Shown: piece after piece, positions 1 through 11,739 of the stretch
Position numbering within the stretch: position 1 is the first letter of the stretch
Layout of the letters: each line of letters starts with the position of its first letter
Assembly: GCA_038025085.1 (NCBI GenBank)
Contig: CM076139.1
Location: forward strand, 45,984,807-46,048,806
Source: Tetragonia tetragonoides
Lineage: Eukaryota > Streptophyta > Magnoliopsida > Caryophyllales > Aizoaceae
Length of the DNA stretch: 64,000 bases
Reading direction: 5' to 3'
Notes under the pieces: generated by a model
Told to the model about the DNA's origin: nothing
The model's database searches: none
Seen by the model: the letters and a program-made list of their open reading frames with translations, nothing else
Position numbers and translations under genes: made by a program

Positions 1-163
1 AGTGGGGGAATAGTTGGGTGGTTTTATGACTTTGTCACTTACACATTACAAGGGTATTGTGGATGTTTTAGCACTTAAAAATTGCTAAAATGGGTAACGT
101 AAGGAATAATGGGAGACATCTTAAAAAGGAAAACGTAAGGAAGAATCCGGGACGGAGGAAGTA
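1..163. mobile_element. Stowaway-like MITE, right part only
   Basis: The segment ends in GGGACGGAGGAAG followed by TA. This is the inverted form of the CTCCCTCCGTCCC end typical of plant Stowaway/mariner MITEs with TA target sites. The left end lies outside the window. The call rests on the terminal motif only. Confidence 0.55.
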
Positions 164-920
164 CATACGCTTATTATACTCACAACTACACACGGTCTAT
201 CCTTTTATCACTATATTCTAATATGTTCAAATAATTTTTTTTTAATAAACAATGCAAATGTATATTAGAAGTATTTATCAAAGAAAAAAAAAAACACAAA
301 AACTTCTATATCTTTTTGTAACTTTTGGTGAGACGAGGGTCACTTTTCAATGACACAAGTGTCACTGCTCACCATGAGTGACCCCTACATTTCTAAAAAG
401 TGACCCCCAATTTTTTATGAGTTGGTCTCACACAAGACTTGCCGAAAAAACAAATATATATTAGAAGTAGCTTCCAATACAAAAAAAATATATGACTTAA
501 TAAACTATCACTCTAAATGTGACCCTTGTCACTTTATTTGCTCATATCCTTACAAATTTTAGTCACATGTCAAACCGGTGTTTATACCCTTGAATATTAA
601 AATTAATTAAATATGTATCCCTTGCCATATTAGCGATTTTTATCCCCCACGAAAGATTAGTAATTTTTCACGTAACCGACGCTTATGCCAATAAATATAA
701 TTTTTGTTATTGCTCAGCAATTGGTTTGATTCGATTGTCCCCCTAATGTATGTTTTGCTAATAAGAAGTTGAAAGACTAACCTTCTTTCGAATGGGGAAA
801 AAACGGTGACGACTCATCATCTTAAAAAAAAAATAATAATAATTTATCAAAATGTGACACTTGTAGTAACCTGTGCTTATAACCACAACTATACAACAAA
901 AGAATATATATATAACACTT

Positions 921-971
<51 letters not shown>

Positions 972-1265
972 AATAAATAAAATAATATCATTAAAGCATT
1001 ACATTTATGTCATTTTAGATTGTATTAAATTTATTCAAATTATAAAAATAAAAAAAAAGAAAAATGAACAGTTTTTAGTAATTATTATAAGATATTTATT
1101 TATGGCAATTTATTAGTGATCATAATTAAACAAAAAAAAGGAAAACAAAAAATAAAGAACAACCAATTAAAACATGACACTTGTCACATTACCATCGCTT
1201 TTACCCATATATATATATATTATATTTGATTAGATTTAGAGACTCATTATATATAGATAAAACTG
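164..1265. other. AT-rich intergenic stretch
   Basis: No gene is visible. The stretch is AT-rich with several homopolymer runs and two TA microsatellites. Short phrases containing 'gtgacccttgtcac' or 'gtgtcact' recur around 330-550 but do not form a clear element. Confidence 0.5.
923..965. repeat. (TA)n microsatellite
   Basis: About 21 uninterrupted TA units. The tyrosine/isoleucine-rich reading frame crossing it is an artefact of the repeat. Confidence 0.9.
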
Positions 1266-1282
1266 ATCCAATATATTTCAAT

Positions 1283-2076
1283 TTTTTTTTTTTTTGAAAA
1301 GGCAAGATAATCAGGATAATCTCTATTATAGAGATATCCTAAATTGTTTTTCACTAACAATACAGTGAAAAACGGATGAAACAATTACATCAAGAACAAG
1401 GCAAACCAGAAAAAAGTAAAAAATGAGACAAAATAATGAAGCATCTTCCACTTCTCCATCTTCTAGTCCAAGAGCTCTTGATGAAAGCCAAGCTAACAAC
1501 CTTCGAGTAACCAGATTCAGCTCGAAATGGAAGCAAGCAACACGAACCAACACGAATCACACAAAGAGGATTAATTTCTTACAAATCCTCTTTGCACCCA
1601 CAACCATCATCTGACAAACCGATCCCTCCATCAGCAAAACAGCAGCAAGAGGGAAACACCCTAAACTAGCCACAGTTGTCGGAGGCGGCAAGAGCAAATT
1701 TTCGCCAACCAGACAACTTCAAAACGGAGATCGAGGTTCTATCCAATCTACACTTTCAAAGTCTCAATAAGATTGAAGTGGGAAACAAAGTCCCAAACCA
1801 AATCACAAACTGTAGTGAGAGGATTATCTTCATGATTCTCTCTCCTTTCTCAATAAGAAAGAGAGAAAACAAACAGATTTGAAATAAGGTAGCCAAAAGC
1901 TAACCAAAGAGGGCTAAAATAAGGACTTGAGGATTAAAGTGGCTGAAAAATAGAGCTTGTCGGAGGTAAAAAGCTTGAGAGGCGACTGGGCTGAAAATAA
2001 GAGAGCTAAAGTTTTAGAGAGAGAAGCTCTCTAAAAACCGTTGCGTATGAACCTAACTTTTGCTTGGTATTAATAA
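1283..2076 (-). mobile_element. Retroposon insertion (LINE-like) with 17-bp TSD
   Basis: A 17-bp sequence, ATCCAATATATTTCAAT, occurs perfectly at 1266-1282 and again at 2077-2093. Next to the left copy is a run of T, which is a poly(A) tail read on the minus strand. This is the signature of target-primed reverse transcription, so a transcript of about 0.8 kb was inserted in minus orientation. The start of the insert, near 2070, is rich in 'ctctct', like a 5' leader. The only open frame (1326-1553, minus) is 75 codons with no recognisable domain. The insert may be an internally deleted LINE or a retroposed non-coding RNA. Boundaries are well supported; the class is inferred. Confidence 0.7.
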
Positions 2077-2093
2077 ATCCAATATATTTCAAT

Positions 2094-3928
2094 GAAGAAG
2101 TGATAGATATATTTTATAATCTCCCACCTAACTATCCCGATTAGTTACAGCTCTATTAAGTCTGAGCATGTACCTACCAATTTGAGTAAAGACTTCAACC
2201 ATGTCTCTCAAGTAAAAAAAGAAAAAAGAAAAAAGAAAAAGAAAACTAATAGAGTTTGTTGAGTTTCTAGTTCTGATGATTAACAAACAAGTGTGAGTTT
2301 GCTAATGTCTTGCAAGTGATGTGTGCTTGGTGTGTAGCTTTATCCAAGCTTGATTGACTGAGCTTTCACGATGATCAAGTTACAAGCAAGAAGACCCTAA
2401 TCTCTTTAGCGGAACGAAACGGAACATATAAAAGAACAGAACGTGAGACGATGAAAATAACATGCCCAAAGTTTAAGAAAGTGGTTCTCATTTAATTTGT
2501 TACATTCTTTAGAATTCTTGTAAGGTCATGTTCTATTCAACGGAATTGTGCGTGACGGTGAGGAACGGAACCGAACGACGCAGATAATTGAGCAAAATGT
2601 GAGACAAAATAAACTACAGAATGAGGTGCAATGCAAAACGGAATGACAATGAACCAAATGAAAGAGATTGGAATTCAACATGAAAGTGACGAAAACAATA
2701 GGGTTAAGAGTCGTAAAAGAACAGAGACTATATTGCGTTTGAGTTGTCTTGGCGTTGGAACAATTGGTCAAATGGTTTGCATAAAGTTAGGATGGAACAT
2801 GTAGGACGAGCTCGAGTCCGAAATATGGCTATTAATCGAGTGAGTTGAGCTCGAGTTGAGGTAAGTTCAACTGGAGCTCGACTCACCAAAACTCGAGCTT
2901 AAAACTCGATGAACTTTCAAATCTCGAACTTAACTCGATTCATAAATCAACTTGAATAAAGTTGTTACACTTTCTAATATCTAACGCTGAAAACTGTTTG
3001 CTTTGATTTGAAACTCGATTCAAATTGAATTCTTAACTTTTAAAATAATTTAATTTTTTGATGGTATATATTTTGATGGCTCTTTCATCAATCCCAATTG
3101 GCCCACTAGATAATTTGGAAAACTAATCCTTATTATTAGAACTTTACCAAAAACATAATTAAATTTCATTTCTCCGTCAATCTCATGAAACTTTCAAATT
3201 AGTTATCTACTACATTGCGACTTGCGAGTCACGAGATTATCAAGTCGAGTTGAGGGGGTGGAGCCGATCGCTTGAGTCCGAGACCATCTGATAATTTCTC
3301 CGCACACACCACAACCCCCACCCCACCCAAAACAAACACCTATTCTTTTGCTTCTCTCTAGCCCTCATCTCTCTCCTCCCTAGCAACTAGGGCGCGGAGC
3401 CACCAGTATGGGCATGAGGTCAGCTAACCCCCCCCCCCCTTTTTTTTTGATCACAACTAACCCCATTGTAAAAATAAAAAATTTAAAAAAAAAAAAAAAA
3501 ACAAAACTTGTTGGGACAAAGTTTTATCACTTTCCTTTTACACCCTTATTATTCTGACATATTTCCTAATGCACCCATGATAAGACAATTAATAGAGGGA
3601 AGGGTAAACTGGAAAGACACAAAAAGCATCATAAGACACTCATGTGATAGGGGACAGACACTGATCCAAAACACTCTCTCGTCTGAAGCACGTCCTATCA
3701 AAACAAAAAAAAAAAAGTTAAATTTGAATGCACGCTCCTTTTCCTTCAGGCTTTTGATGAAAAAATTGTCCAACGGAGCCTAAAATTTATTGTCCTTGTC
3801 TGCTCATCAGGGCTAAAAATTATTGCCGTGGCCCACCCTATTAACGAGCCGGGCTTACTCGTGGGCTAACATGTTTTTTTTTAAAATTATTTTCCAATTA
3901 ATTTTTAAGAGTTTTTTGGTCTGTTTTT
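2094..3928. other. Intergenic, degraded repeats
   Basis: No gene can be supported. 2,790-3,270 is rich in 'ctcgag' words, similar in style to the hAT-type MITE at 5.9 kb but without clear ends. Poly-C/poly-T and poly-A tracts occur at about 3,430-3,450 and 3,485-3,500. The 91-codon frame at 3,508-3,783 has no recognisable domain. Confidence 0.4.
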
Positions 3929-3959
3929 CCCAACTTATTTCTGTTTATTTATATTTATT

Positions 3960-4188
3960 TCAGCAAACTTCAATAAAGTCAAACAAAATTCAGTAGAATT
4001 AACAAAATTCAACAAAGTTCACCAAATTTCAACAAAGTTCGGTAAAACAAATAAAATTCAACAAAGTTCAACAAAATTCAACAAACTTATACAAACAAAT
4101 ATACAAACTAGTTATAAAAAACACTTGAATCAACAAAATTCAACAAAAAGTAAACAAAGTTCAACAAAATTTAGTAGAATAAACAAAA
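3960..4188. repeat. TTCAACAAA-type minisatellite (left part)
   Basis: Imperfect direct units of about 9-18 bp based on AAATTCAACAAAGTTCA are repeated across the segment. The same units resume at 5436-5490 on the other side of the Helitron, so this was one array before the insertion. Confidence 0.75.
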
Positions 4189-5435
4189 CTAGGTGGATGC
4201 CCGTGAGTATGCCCGTGCGTTGCACGAACTATGATTATACAATAAAGTTAATATAAAGTGATTATTAATCTCATCGAAAAATCAAAGTGTAATTGTCACT
4301 TATGAAAAACTATTAGTAATATATGGATAAATATTTATATAATCCACTTAATATCATAAATGCCATATAATAAGATTACTATGACTTTATAGAGCATCTT
4401 ATCTAATTTAAACTCTAATCATTAATTTCAATTAACTATTAAATAACTCATCCCATATGTTACATGATCCAAGCTAAGAGATAATAGTTTCAAAGTCTTT
4501 CTATGCTTGATGTTGGTACGCCAATGCTCTTATGTTGATATAAGTGTACAGCTAACCTTCCAAAGATATGATCCTTCTTTGGTAAAATCAGTTTAAATGA
4601 CTAATGTATACATAACTACTTTTCAAAAAACAAAGAAGTTTTAGACGTAAACCTTAGAATAGCAAAACATATTTTAATGCTTGCTTGTTTTTTCAAAGTT
4701 ATATGCGGTCAAAGTACTGCCTTGAAAAACGCAAAAAGTCCAATGTAATTTTATTTGTGCTCCGAAAGGAGTACATTAATAATTATAAAGTTGAGGCGAA
4801 CATAAACTGGAGCCCTAAAATAACATGGGGGATCAATATATTACGTACAATATAAAATTATACGTGATAATGATAAAGTTTCCTATTAAAGATTGGACCT
4901 AGAATCATTAGATTCATCGTTATTTCTTTATTTTACACATACTCTTTTTATTATGTTTTAGCTTGAGATTGCTTTTTAAATTTTTATAACTAATATACGT
5001 ATTTTTTCTCTTATTTTTACATTGCAACTCTTTAGTTGTGTCACCTTGTCAAGCTAATTACTAATTACCTTTTTAGATGGACGCGTCTTATGTTGTAAAT
5101 CAATAGAATATACTACAAATGAGTATCATTTTAAAAGATATTTTGTACTCGTTATAATGGTGTAAGAAATTTAATTTTTTAAGCTGTGAAAGTAAAGTTA
5201 TATGCTTTTTAAAATCTAATAGTCTACTCTTTAATGATTTAAGAAAGTACAACTTTAGTAAAATATTCTATACGAAAACCTCTAATTAATAGTGTACTCT
5301 TTAACGATTTAGGAAAATACAACTTTAGTATATATATTCTATACCAAAATATATATTTTTATTTTATATTTATTTTAAAGTTTTATTACAATGGCTCGCT
5401 CAATGCTGTCAGAAAATGCCTCTAATATATAGAGA
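4189..5435 (-). mobile_element. Non-autonomous Helitron, copy 1
   Basis: Read on the minus strand it begins TCTCTATATATTAGAGG after an A. It ends CACGGGCATCCACCTAG before a T. This matches the Helitron rule of 5' TC, 3' CTRR and insertion between A and T with no target duplication. A short GC hairpin, CGTGC-AAC-GCACG, lies about 25 bases before the 3' end. No RepHel protein is encoded. The boundaries are supported because the same minisatellite is found on both sides, and because a related copy exists at 31.2-32.6 kb. Confidence 0.78.
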
Positions 5436-5490
5436 TTATGATTTAACAAAGTTCAAAAAAAATTCAACGAAAATAAATATTCAACGATAT
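5436..5490. repeat. TTCAACAAA-type minisatellite (right part)
   Basis: Continuation of the array at 3960-4188, separated from it by the inserted Helitron. Confidence 0.65.
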
Positions 5491-5935
5491 ATATAAACAA
5501 AAATAAGTTGGGGAGAACGTACCCTTTCTTTGTTCACAATAAGTAATTTTACAATAATTAATATTGCAGCATAACTCCAAAATCAAGCGTAAATACGTAA
5601 TACTCTACATAATCATGATTTTGATATTTTTCACCCAAAATAAGTTTTAATAGACACAAAAAAAAAAAAATACAAATTTCTAAGTGAAAAAGTTAAACTA
5701 GCCGAGCGAGCCCGTCCATTGGCCATTTTATATTATCCTTATCCACCTATTTATTTAAACGGATCAAATTAAACCCGACTATTAAATAACTTTTTTCCAA
5801 AAATATTATCCATACCCGCCAAAGTTGTTGGCCGAACGAACCCGGCTTCTCGGACCGTCCCGTTCACGATCAGCTCAAAAGTCAAAACCCACTCCGAAAA
5901 CAAAACACCCCCCCACCCCACCCAACGGTCCCCTC

Positions 5936-6414
5936 TAGGGGTGTAACTGAATCGAGCCGAATCGGTGAGCCCTTGGGCTCGTCTCGGTCAAAGCTTGGCT
6001 CGAGCTCGGGTCAAACCAAGCTCGAGCTGAGCCCGAGCCTGCTCAAATGCTTTCCGAGCCAAGCCGAGCCCGAGCCTACTATGGTTCGGCTCGGTCGGCT
6101 CGATTTAGTTGATTTTCCTCCCTATTCGAATGAAACCATTAATTTTTTTTAGATATTTTTGATCTTTTAAAGTTGTTTTTTTCATATGAGAACGTGCAAG
6201 TGATCATTTATAGTCAAAATTAATTGCAATTATTTTAAATCAATTTTTTTTAACTTTTGTAATGATGAGTTTGAATTTTAGTCGAGCCGAACCACAAGCC
6301 TGAATCGAGCCGAGCCCGAGCCTTGATTTTTCCGTCTTGGCGAGCTTCGAGCCAAGCCCGAGTCGAGCCAAAACAGGCCTGGCTCGGGCTCGACTCGACT
6401 CGTTTGCACCCCTA
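5936..6414. mobile_element. hAT-type MITE with 8-bp TSD
   Basis: Terminal inverted repeats TAGGGGTGTAA and TTGCACCCCTA bound a 479-bp segment rich in 'CGAGCC/GGCTCG' words, able to fold back on itself. Flanking 8-mers GTCCCCTC (5928-5935) and GTCTCCTC (6415-6422) match at 7 of 8 positions, as expected for the 8-bp duplication of hAT transposons. There is no transposase, so the element is non-autonomous. Confidence 0.72.
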
Positions 6415-6422
6415 GTCTCCTC

Positions 6423-6733
6423 TCCTCTTGGCTATCATCACTTTCCTCTCCGGCTCAGCGGCTCTCCTCATTAGGCGAATTAATCGCTGACTTTGGGACA
6501 TTTGGTTCAGCGACTCACCAACTCAGGCGCTCGGCCAGGTCGCCGCAAGGAGCTTCAAAAATTTTAGGTGATTTCAGAAGGCGAATCGCGAGATTACTGT
6601 TCCGGGGGGTGATTTCAGGCGAGTTTATTTGTTGCTTAGCAAGTATTATTCGAATTTTTAAAACCTTAAGTGGCTTAATTTCCAATTTCAAATGTTAATG
6701 GTAGTGTTTATGAAATTAGGGTTTAGATTAAAA
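6423..6733. other. Intergenic, no gene seen
   Basis: Moderately GC-rich, leader-like sequence ('ctctcctcattaggcg') without a supported reading frame. It could be a remnant of a transcribed 5' region. Confidence 0.3.
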
Positions 6734-7419
6734 TTAGTTACATTCCCGTGCGATGCACGATTTGATACAAAAATTCTCTTTTATGAACCTCCTGCTTAAT
6801 TAATATCGTACATAAACCAAAAATATTTGTATCAATTGTGAGTAGAATACCAAAATATACAATATCTCATTTCTTGTTAATCATGATATAAAACTGGTTT
6901 GTATAACCAAATCTTAATTTATTTTTATTTGTTGCAATTTACACTGATATCTAGTCCAAAAAATCACCACCACTACTACTTTTTGATGCAGTTTACTCCA
7001 AATATCCCGTCAAAAGAATCAAAGTCTAAGTATCAAATGGATACAATGAAATTATGTTTAATTAGTTAACAACTATGTATACCCATCATTGGAAGCTAAT
7101 TCACGTATCACTTCTACTATATATTACCTTTAGAGCAAATAATACAAATAAAATTCAAATAATAACAATGTAAACTATGACTTGAATATAGCGAGCTCTA
7201 TTGTTAAAACATTCATGCATCCGCCAAAATAAAATGTATCAATAGATAAAATATATACATTTTATTATTGTTATATGCATGTATCATATAAAAATTTAAG
7301 CAAGTATTTAATATCAGTGTAGATACATGCATTTTATGTTATGATGACGTGTCAAGCTATGTGAGTATGCAGCACTTATGTGGACGCACACATGTCCATC
7401 AAGCAACGTGCAACATCCA

Positions 7420-7488
<69 letters not shown>

Positions 7489-7493
7489 GTAGA
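6734..7493 (-). mobile_element. Non-autonomous Helitron, second family
   Basis: On the minus strand it starts TCTACTATTATATATATA after an A and ends GCACGGGAATGTAACTAA before a T. A hairpin, CGTGC-ATC-GCACG, precedes the CTAA end. These are standard Helitron termini. A long (AT)n tract sits next to the 5' end. No coding capacity. Length is 760 bp. Confidence 0.65.
7422..7485. repeat. (TA)n microsatellite
   Basis: About 31 TA units inside the 5' end of the Helitron at 6734-7493. Confidence 0.9.
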
Positions 7494-10400
7494 TTGAGTA
7501 ATTCTGTGAATTGATTGATACATTAATTGAATGTTGTTAATCTGGACTTGTTGGTTAATTTAACTTGTTGATTGTAATTGATTATAGAATTCTGATCTTG
7601 TTAGTTAATTTAAATTGTTAATTTCAAATGTTAATGGTTTATGCTAGATAATTGTTGCTGAAATTTGCTATAGTTTATTATAGTTTACACATTCTGATTA
7701 TTGATTTAAGCAGCTATATATGTTTGATGCTAATTTGGTTGAGAATTTAAATTTGATTTAGGCATTTTCCTATGATATTTTAATTTGTTAGTTTTTGTAA
7801 TGGTATGGTAAATTACTCATTGAGAAATTGTTTAGAATTGTGGAATATTGACGACTTAATTATGTTCAGTTTGTTTAATGTTATTATGAATTATCACTTT
7901 ATACTTCAAAAAAAAAATCGAGGTATTTGCGGTTGCGGGTGAATTAACACCCCTAAATTCCCCTGCCTTTTTCTTTGCACCCATATTTTTATTTTTTTGG
8001 GTACGCCACAGTTACCAACCCGACCATCTCATGTTCTCTTTCTCCGACAACCAGAAGCCCATATATCGCTTCTCCACAGCCCGCCATCTTGATGTTGATT
8101 TAAGATATACTCTATATATTTTTAATCACATTCCAAATTCATTACAAGGGTTTACAAATATCTTGTTTTGCCCATTACCTGTTGATACTCTTCACCTGTT
8201 ATTGTCTCTGATTGTCTAGATTGAACCCAAAAAATAACGAACTTCCCATTAGGCCATTACTGATAGATGGAGTATAAAATATTGTAATTTCATTAGCCGT
8301 AAGCAAATGGGAATAGATTGGCTGAAACTCTTGGTTATTTGCATTGCTCAGAAAGAACCAATGTAACAGCAACTAAAATCAATACAGAATATCTGAACCA
8401 ATGTAAGCTCGAAATAAACCAGTTCTGTTAGTGGTGAATAATGTGAGTATATGTTAGCAATGAATGTGTGTTTTTGAAGGCTATGTTGCTATGAAAGGCT
8501 ATTGGTTAGCTTGAACAAAACTCTGAATCTAAATCTTAAATCCATCTGGGAATTTTGGTGGGAAAGAAGCGTGATATGGGTCCTCTGGATTGCTTCTTGT
8601 TTTGTTTGTTTGTGGTTGTTGATGATTTTTCTGATTTTATTTTTTTATTTTTTAATTTCATTTTGGTTTTCTTGGGTGGGAGAAGGTTACAGTTGAGGCC
8701 TTGAGGGGATCTACTTTGTTGGTTCAATTTGTGCCTTTGGTGGCTTCAAGATATTAGTTGAAAAGAGTGGTGGCTCAGCAAAAACAATATAAGTGAAGAT
8801 GTATATTGTGTCCATCAATGTCTACGTCAATATGAGATCATTTATTACAATTAACTGTTACCTCAATATGGGATCATATATCAGAATATTTATTACTTAG
8901 ACAATAGCTGAGGAGTTAAAAGGATGTTAAGCTTGTGGTTTGCAAACTATGAGCTGCCCAGTGTTATGTTTTGTAAGCTTAAAAGTTGCAATACTAATGG
9001 GGTAGGGAAACATGAACTAAAGTTGGGGGTAATTTTATTTGGGAACACAATTTTTGTCATGAGTTGTGACTGATGATGACTAAGCAATGTTGATATATAT
9101 ACTAAAGTCCCAAGGTCCTCTAATGAAAGAGCAGAGGATAGAGGATTGGGGTTGTAAACTTTGTGCTTGTGAAGTCCTTAGAGGTTGAACATTAGTTATT
9201 TTCATTTTGGTTTGTAATACGTACAATAGTGTTTCCCCCCCAATATTGAACAGACGTCTCCACAAAGACTAAATTGACAATGCAAAAAAGAAAGTCATGA
9301 CTTACGCCTAAGCAATGTTCATATGTAGAGTCCAAGCTCATCTAATGAAACTATGTAAGAGAATAGGATTGAGGATTGACATTGTGGAATGTGTGCTTGT
9401 GAAGTCCTTAGAGTTAGAGGATGAACACTCTAGTTGTTTTCATTTTGGTGTGTAAGATAGTAGTGTTTAGAGATTTGAGGTGTGTCGTTAGCTTTCTACT
9501 TTTCTATTTGGGTAATGAGAAAAAGTTTTTATTACCAAAAGGAAACCACCATAAAATGGTAAAAGCAATCAAGGTAACAGGGGCAGGAACCATCTTCTTG
9601 GAAAGGGTCTGACCTAAAACCCCTGCATTTATAGAACTACATCCTTAGTCATTAAGAGCTCACAGCAAGTTTCTAAAGAAATCTACTGCTTTGATGTTCT
9701 TTTTTCTGAACAGAATCAGCTCAATCCTTGCAGTGTGCTTTCACTCTTGATCATAGCCACTGTCTAGTCTACAGAACAAACAGTTTTTCTAAACTTCAGA
9801 AACTTCCTTGCAAACAAGGAATCTAACGTCACTGCTGAGCTGCTAGCGACCACCAGAGCTTTAACATTCTTGCTCTTTGTACTGTTACTCAGCTTGTTAA
9901 CAAGGTCTAGTTGCCATAGGCACCCAGATGAGTTTTTTTTTATTGCAAATAGCTTTAAATCCTGTGGCACCCATTTGCACTTGAAAAATAGGCGCCTCAA
10001 ATATTCTGGTCTTGAGCTTATTTTGGAAGTATAAAGGTTTTCTTAACTTAATTTCACTTAAATGCAGTTCAGTGCAATCCAGTTCAGCTCATGTATAAGT
10101 TAAACTTCTGATGACTTTTTATTTGGAAATAAATTCATGATGAGAACTATATCATTGGAAGATCTCAAAGCATACTTTCAAAAACAAGTCCATTATTGAA
10201 TGTGTTTGGACAAATTTTAAATGGTTAACGGTAAAGTTAATAGAATTAGTTTAGTTCAGTTCAGTTTTAATCATGTGAAACAAACGGAGCTTTAGTTGAT
10301 TAATTATCTATCTATTAATATATAATAATGTAATACCCCCCAATATTTTTAATATTCTCAGAAATTGATTTACTACTAATAAAGTGAAATTTATGTAGTT

Positions 10401-10500
10401 TTGTTTTGATTTAAGATATCTATTTATTAGATAGAAGTATTTGTTAAGTGTTTTATTGATGATTTTTGGTGTGGAAAAAAAAGACGAAAAGAAACTAGGT
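7494..10500. other. Intergenic, no gene seen
   Basis: No frame longer than about 80 codons and no recognisable protein. It contains a direct duplication (9,062-9,460) and otherwise unremarkable AT-rich sequence. The small frames at 8,031-8,219, 8,502-8,696 and 9,764-10,000 have no domain or homologue that I recognise. Confidence 0.4.
9062..9460. repeat. Diverged tandem duplication of about 235 bp
   Basis: 9,062-9,215 and 9,298-9,460 share, in the same order, 'taagcaatgtt', 'tctaatgaaa', 'ggattg', 'gtgcttgtgaagtccttaga' and 'gttttcattttgg'. This is one duplicated segment that has since diverged. Confidence 0.7.
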
Positions 10501-10504
10501 TGTA

Positions 10505-10890
10505 CTTCCACCACCTCTCTCCTCTCTTATTAGCTTAATCCTTCAGTTTTCTTTTTCCCAAAAACCCTCAAGGCTTTGCAAACCCACGGTACACCATCAC
10601 CATTGTTCTTCATCTCTAGCCACCACCTCACGATTCTCCTCACCACTGCACTTCTTTTCTCATCTCTAAAGTTTACCGCTGGTAGTGTTACTTTGCCACT
10701 GAAGGTCCAATTTTCTCTCTCCTCTCTTTCGTGGGTTATGCGTGAGGTCTGCACCTCTGTTGCTGCTGATAATCCCTTCTGTTCGTCGACTAAGGCTGCC
10801 GGAAAACGTCACCGCTACCACTAGCCACTAGCCACTAGCCACGACAAGCTGATCAGTTTGTGCCCAGAACCCTAAACCTGTAATTGATTT
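10505..10890 (+). promoter_or_regulatory. Probable 5' leader region of the YAE1-domain gene
   Basis: CT-rich, leader-like sequence ending near AACCCTAAACCTGTAATT. The coding exon of the downstream gene starts just after a splice acceptor (AACAG before 11738), so an upstream non-coding exon is required. This is the best candidate. The exact transcription start and donor cannot be fixed from sequence alone. The tandem 7-mer ACTAGCC (three copies, about 10,821-10,841) lies inside. Confidence 0.4.
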
Positions 10891-11551
10891 CTGTTTTGGA
10901 TTGATTTGTAATTCTGAGTTCGTTTGGTTACATATTCTGATTGAAGGGCTTTTGATGCTTAATTGATTTGGGTCTTCATTAGAGGTAACCCTCATTTCTA
11001 TTGAATTTGCTGTTGAATTTGGTCATTACTATGGATGTCGTTGCTAAATTGGCAAATATGCTAGCTCCTGAATTGTTTCTACTACTTGCAGTAGTTACGT
11101 ATATATTTATTTGGATGGATTATGCAACTATGCACTTTAAGATTAAGCTTAGCTAGAAGTGAGAGAGCTCACAGCTAGGTTATTTGCTTGAATAGTATCT
11201 GTGAGTGACGAGAGTAGCTGAGACTAAACTGCGAACACCTTATTATTTGGGAACCCGTGCCTTAATTGTGAATTGTTGACCCAGAATGGGTGATTGAAAT
11301 GAGATGAGATTATGAGAACAAATTGATATTGAATATTGATCTTCATTACCTCTTGGCATGTGAGCAAGTAGCCTAAGATATTTATTCTTAGTTGATGAGC
11401 AGTATTTTTATGAAATTGTTCTATGGTTATGAATTGGTCCGAGAGTGACTATTGAGAGCTTGCGGGCTATGTTATGAGTAATGAGGGCCTATAGCCAAGT
11501 TGTGGAATGATTTTGTTTTTGCGGACCGCCAGCTCACTTCCCACATGGTCA

Positions 11552-11667
11552 AGCATATAGGCAGATAATTTATCATTTTAAATGAGCAGTATCTCACATT
11601 CTCACCTCCTTTTTGGTCCCATTTATTGTTTAAGAGCATATAGGCTGATAATTTATCATTTTAAATG
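11552..11667. repeat. Direct repeat in the 5' UTR intron
   Basis: About 33 bases beginning 'agcatatagg' and ending 'atcattttaaatg' occur at 11552-11584 and again at 11633-11667 with few changes. The copies lie just upstream of the YAE1 coding start. Confidence 0.7.
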
Positions 11668-11739
11668 TTTCTTGAGGGTTGTTTCCTTTCTAATTGAATG
11701 CTTTCTTATTGTCGTCTTTGTATGTGTTGTCAAACAGAC

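Larger units (their letters stand above)
3929..5512. mobile_element. Inverted-repeat-bounded element holding a minisatellite
   Basis: The 20 bases at 3929-3948 reappear inverted at 5493-5512 with one mismatch. They read CCCAACTTATTT, then C or T, then TGTTTAT. Between them lies a minisatellite of 'TTCAACAAA(G/A)' units, now split by a Helitron. Without the Helitron the unit is about 340 bp, the size of a MITE. No target duplication was identified, so the superfamily is unknown. Confidence 0.45.

Noticed and set aside
758..991. 77-codon Tyr/Ile-rich frame
   Set aside because: Produced by reading through the (TA)n microsatellite; no protein features.
2790..3280. CTCGAG-rich stretch resembling the hAT-type MITE
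   Set aside because: No matching terminal repeats or target duplications could be placed.
7314..7523. 69-codon Ile/Tyr-rich frame
   Set aside because: Again a product of a TA tract, here inside a Helitron.
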